From an uncultured Oscillospiraceae bacterium (GTDB taxonomy: Bacteria; Bacillota; Clostridia; Oscillospirales; Oscillospiraceae), in the NCBI GenBank assembly GCA_902478785.1, contig CABSMJ010000002.1, forward strand, positions 1 to 64,000: a DNA stretch of 64,000 bases, read 5' to 3'. Each line of letters starts with the position of its first letter. The stretch's first letter is position 1. This document shows positions 61,685-64,000 of the stretch, in pieces. The notes below the pieces were generated by a model. It saw nothing but the letters and a program-made list of their open reading frames with translations, was not told the origin of the DNA and did not search any database. Both the position numbers and the translations under genes were made by a program.

Positions 61685-64000
61685 GCCCACACTGACGCCC
61701 CAGCAGCAGATGGCCGTGGAGGACCGGGGCGGAAGCCTTCTGGTCTCCGCCGCCGCTGGCTCCGGCAAGACCAAGGTGCTGGTGGAACGGCTGTTTCGCT
61801 ACATCATGGAAGAGCGCTGCAACGTGGACGACTTCCTCATCATCACCTACACCCGGGCCGCGGCCTCGGAGCTGCGGACCAAGATCGCCGAGGAGCTCAA
61901 CCGCCGCCTGGCCGAGACGCCGGAGGACGCCCATCTCCAGCGCCAGCTCCTGCGGGTGTACCAGGCGGATATCAAGACCGTGGACGCCTTCTGTACCGCC
62001 CTGCTGCGGGAGAACACCCATCTGCTCTCACCCCGGGAGGGGGAGCGGTGCCTGACGCCGGACTTCCGGGTGCTGGACGAGGACGAGGCTCAGCTGCTGC
62101 GCCAGCGGGTGCTGGAACGGGTGCTGGAGACGTTTTACGACGATCTCAGCGAGGGCGGGGCCCTGCTGGCGGACACCCTGGGCGCCGGACGGGATGACAG
62201 CCGCTTGGTCCAGTTGGTGCTGGACCTCTATGGCAAGCTCCAGAGCCACGCCCGGCCGGAGCGCTGGATGGAGAGTCAGAAGGAGCGCTGGACCGAGCCC
62301 GGTAATTGTCTGGATGACACCCCCTATGGCCGGGAGCTGCTCCACAGCGTCCGCTCCAAGGCCGCCTACTGGGCTCGAAGCCTGGCTCTGGCCCGGGCGG
62401 ATCTGGCGGGGGATGAGGCCCTGGCCAAAGGCTACGGGGAGAAGTTCGCCGTGGCGGCGGAGGGCTTCCGGGCTCTGGAAGCTGCCGGCGGCTGGGAGGA
62501 GGCCCGGCAGGCCGTCCTGGCCGTCACATTCCCCCGGCTGACCACCCCCAAGGGCCGCAAGGACGACCCGGACGTGCTCCGGGCCAAGCAGCTGTGGGAT
62601 AACGCCAAGAAGGAGCTGGGGAAGCTGCAGAAGTTCCTGTCCGTCTCCCAGGAGGAGGCCATGGAGGACCTGCAGGCGGTGGCCCCGGCTATGCTGGCGC
62701 TGCTGGAGCTCACCGCCGATTTCGGCAGAGCCTATCAGCAGGAGAAGCTCCGGAGGAACGTCACCGACTTTTCCGACCAGGAGCACCTGGCCCTGGAGCT
62801 GCTGCTGGACCAGGAGGGCAGCCCCACGGAGCTGGGGGAGCAGGTGGCGCTGCGGTACCGGGAGATTTTGGTGGACGAGTATCAGGACACCAACGAGGTG
62901 CAAAACGCAATCTTCCGGGCCGTATCCCGGGAGGGGAAGAACCTCTTCACCGTGGGCGACGTGAAGCAGAGCATCTACCGCTTCCGCTTGGCGGACCCGG
63001 GCATCTTTCTGGATAAGTACCGCCGTTTCCCACCGGCTGAAGAGGCCCGGGAGGGGGAGCCGCGGAAGATCCTGCTCTCCCGGAATTTCCGCTCCCGGTC
63101 CCAGGTGCTGGACGGTGCCAACTTTATTTTCGAAAATATCATGTCCACCCAAATGGGGGAGATGGACTACGGCGAAGAGGAGAAGCTGTACTTTGGTGCC
63201 GAATACTATCTGCCCCGAACGGACTGTGACACAGAGTTCCATTTGCTGGACGTGGCCCAGAGCCGGGGAGGCCAGCGGACAGTCCGCCGGGCCCTGGCGG
63301 AGGCCCGGCTGGTGGCCGGGCGCATCCGCCAGCTGCTGGATGAGGGGTATCCCGTCCAGGACGGCGGAACCCTGCGGCCCTGCCGCCCGGAGGACATCGT
63401 GGTGCTCATGCGATCTCCCGCCTCCAGAGCGCTGGACTTTGCCCAGGCCCTGGAGGAGCAGGGCATCCCCGGCAGCTCCGATGCCTCCGCCGACTTTTTC
63501 ACCGCCACGGAGGTGGCGGTGGTCTACGCCCTGCTGCAGATCATCGACAATCCCCGGCAGGATGTGCCCCTGATCTCCGTGCTGCGCTCGCCCCTCTTCG
63601 GCTTTTCCGCCGACCGGCTGGCCTCCATCCGCGCCGCCGCGCCGTCCGGGGACTTCTATACCGCCCTGAAGGCCGACGGGGGAGAGGACGCCAAGGCCTT
63701 TCTCGCCCAGCTGGAGGAGCTGCGACAGGCGGCCCAGGACATGAGCGTCCACCGGCTGCTGTGGCATCTCTACAACCAGCTCAACGTGCTGGGAGTCTTT
63801 GGCGCCATGGACGGCGGCGGTGAGCGGCGGGAGAATCTCATCGCCCTCTTTGAGCACGCCAGACGCTTTGAATCCTCCGGCTACCGGGGCGTGTTCGCCT
63901 TCGTCACCCAGCTGCGTCGGCTGCTGGAGGCGGGACGGGAGCCGGAGACCGTCACCCACGGCTCCGGAGGCGGCGTGCGCTTGATGAGCATCCACAAGTC
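61677..64000 (+). CDS. addA: AddA helicase-nuclease subunit, 5' part (runs off the window)
   Basis: About 775 residues of a UvrD-type helicase of some 1200 residues are present. Walker A is VSAAAGSGKTKVLVERL, motif Ia is ITYTRAAASELRTKI, motif II ILVDEYQDTNEVQN, motif III VGDVKQSIYRFRLADP and motif IV LSRNFRSR. The frame is still open at the last base, at VRLMSIHKS, the start of motif V. GAAGGAGGAGAGG precedes the ATG. The C-terminal nuclease domain lies outside the window. Confidence 0.95.
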   Translation, partial: MSKPTLTPQQQMAVEDRGGSLLVSAAAGSGKTKVLVERLFRYIMEERCNVDDFLIITYTRAAASELRTKIAEELNRRLAETPEDAHLQRQLLRVYQADIKTVDAFCTALLRENTHLLSPREGERCLTPDFRVLDEDEAQLLRQRVLERVLETFYDDLSEGGALLADTLGAGRDDSRLVQLVLDLYGKLQSHARPERWMESQKERWTEPGNCLDDTPYGRELLHSVRSKAAYWARSLALARADLAGDEALAKGYGEKFAVAAEGFRALEAAGGWEEARQAVLAVTFPRLTTPKGRKDDPDVLRAKQLWDNAKKELGKLQKFLSVSQEEAMEDLQAVAPAMLALLELTADFGRAYQQEKLRRNVTDFSDQEHLALELLLDQEGSPTELGEQVALRYREILVDEYQDTNEVQNAIFRAVSREGKNLFTVGDVKQSIYRFRLADPGIFLDKYRRFPPAEEAREGEPRKILLSRNFRSRSQVLDGANFIFENIMSTQMGEMDYGEEEKLYFGAEYYLPRTDCDTEFHLLDVAQSRGGQRTVRRALAEARLVAGRIRQLLDEGYPVQDGGTLRPCRPEDIVVLMRSPASRALDFAQALEEQGIPGSSDASADFFTATEVAVVYALLQIIDNPRQDVPLISVLRSPLFGFSADRLASIRAAAPSGDFYTALKADGGEDAKAFLAQLEELRQAAQDMSVHRLLWHLYNQLNVLGVFGAMDGGGERRENLIALFEHARRFESSGYRGVFAFVTQLRRLLEAGREPETVTHGSGGGVRLMSIHK

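Overview
The window looks like chromosomal DNA from a spore-forming, GC-rich member of the Clostridia, most likely an Oscillospiraceae-type gut anaerobe. The evidence is a Firmicutes rplK-rplA-rplJ-rplL cluster with an L10 leader, spoIIR behind a sigma-F-like promoter, a methionine-type T-box, the AddAB recombination pair, mini-RNase III, RqcH, SpoIIR, the MEP-pathway gene ispE and a bacterial GlnRS. No species can be named from the sequence alone.

Bases 1-14,050 are an accessory region. They start in the 3' half of a tRNA-Arg(CCG) gene. Behind it are a YjzC-like small gene and the wreckage of a mobilizable element: a tyrosine recombinase, a relaxase with a second recombinase tail, mobC, a possible oriT and a RepA-like ATPase piece, all broken. 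Next come two tandem-repeat lipoproteins and a membrane-tethered ECF-type sigma factor with a zinc ribbon. A degraded copy of the tRNA-Arg 3' end follows at 9423-9470. Immediately after it lies an intact 1045-residue reverse transcriptase-nitrilase gene (9588-12725), which fits the UG1/DRT type 1 family of anti-phage reverse transcriptases. A second broken integrase follows. It shares a 376-bp, almost identical direct repeat with the first integrase, and both copies carry the same frameshift. The reverse transcriptase is the only clearly intact accessory system here and is the headline of the window.

Bases 14,200-24,600 hold small housekeeping and regulatory units. These are a PadR operon with an operator-like inverted repeat in its promoter, peptide deformylase and a racemase divergent from a MocR-type regulator that lacks its PLP lysine, the copA-csoR-copZ copper operon with two perfect CsoR-type operators, ruvX, a VanX-like dipeptidase lipoprotein and a GNAT acetyltransferase.

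Bases 24,650-32,800 hold rpmG-secE-nusG-rplK-rplA and, after the L10 leader, rplJ-rplL. Cardiolipin synthase, glnS and a patatin follow. Bases 33,000-35,000 hold an orphan phage-like lysis cassette (unknown protein, holin, glycosidase-amidase fusion). Bases 35,200-36,400 hold a ferredoxin, NapH-like and ArsR operon.

Bases 36,400-39,000 hold a T-box-controlled metY-metA pair. Bases 39,100-64,000 are a dense core-gene stretch: an rRNA-methyltransferase-like gene, ecfA1-ecfA2-ecfT, a metallophosphoesterase, truA, a DUF5711-like protein, a CvpA-family protein, a ClpE/ClpC-type ATPase, an EFR1-type flavodoxin-ferredoxin, mrnC, rqcH, a DUF378 protein, apgM, a DUF1015 protein, ispE, spoIIR, an SdpI-family protein, an Xre regulator with a membrane partner, addB and the start of addA, which runs off the end.
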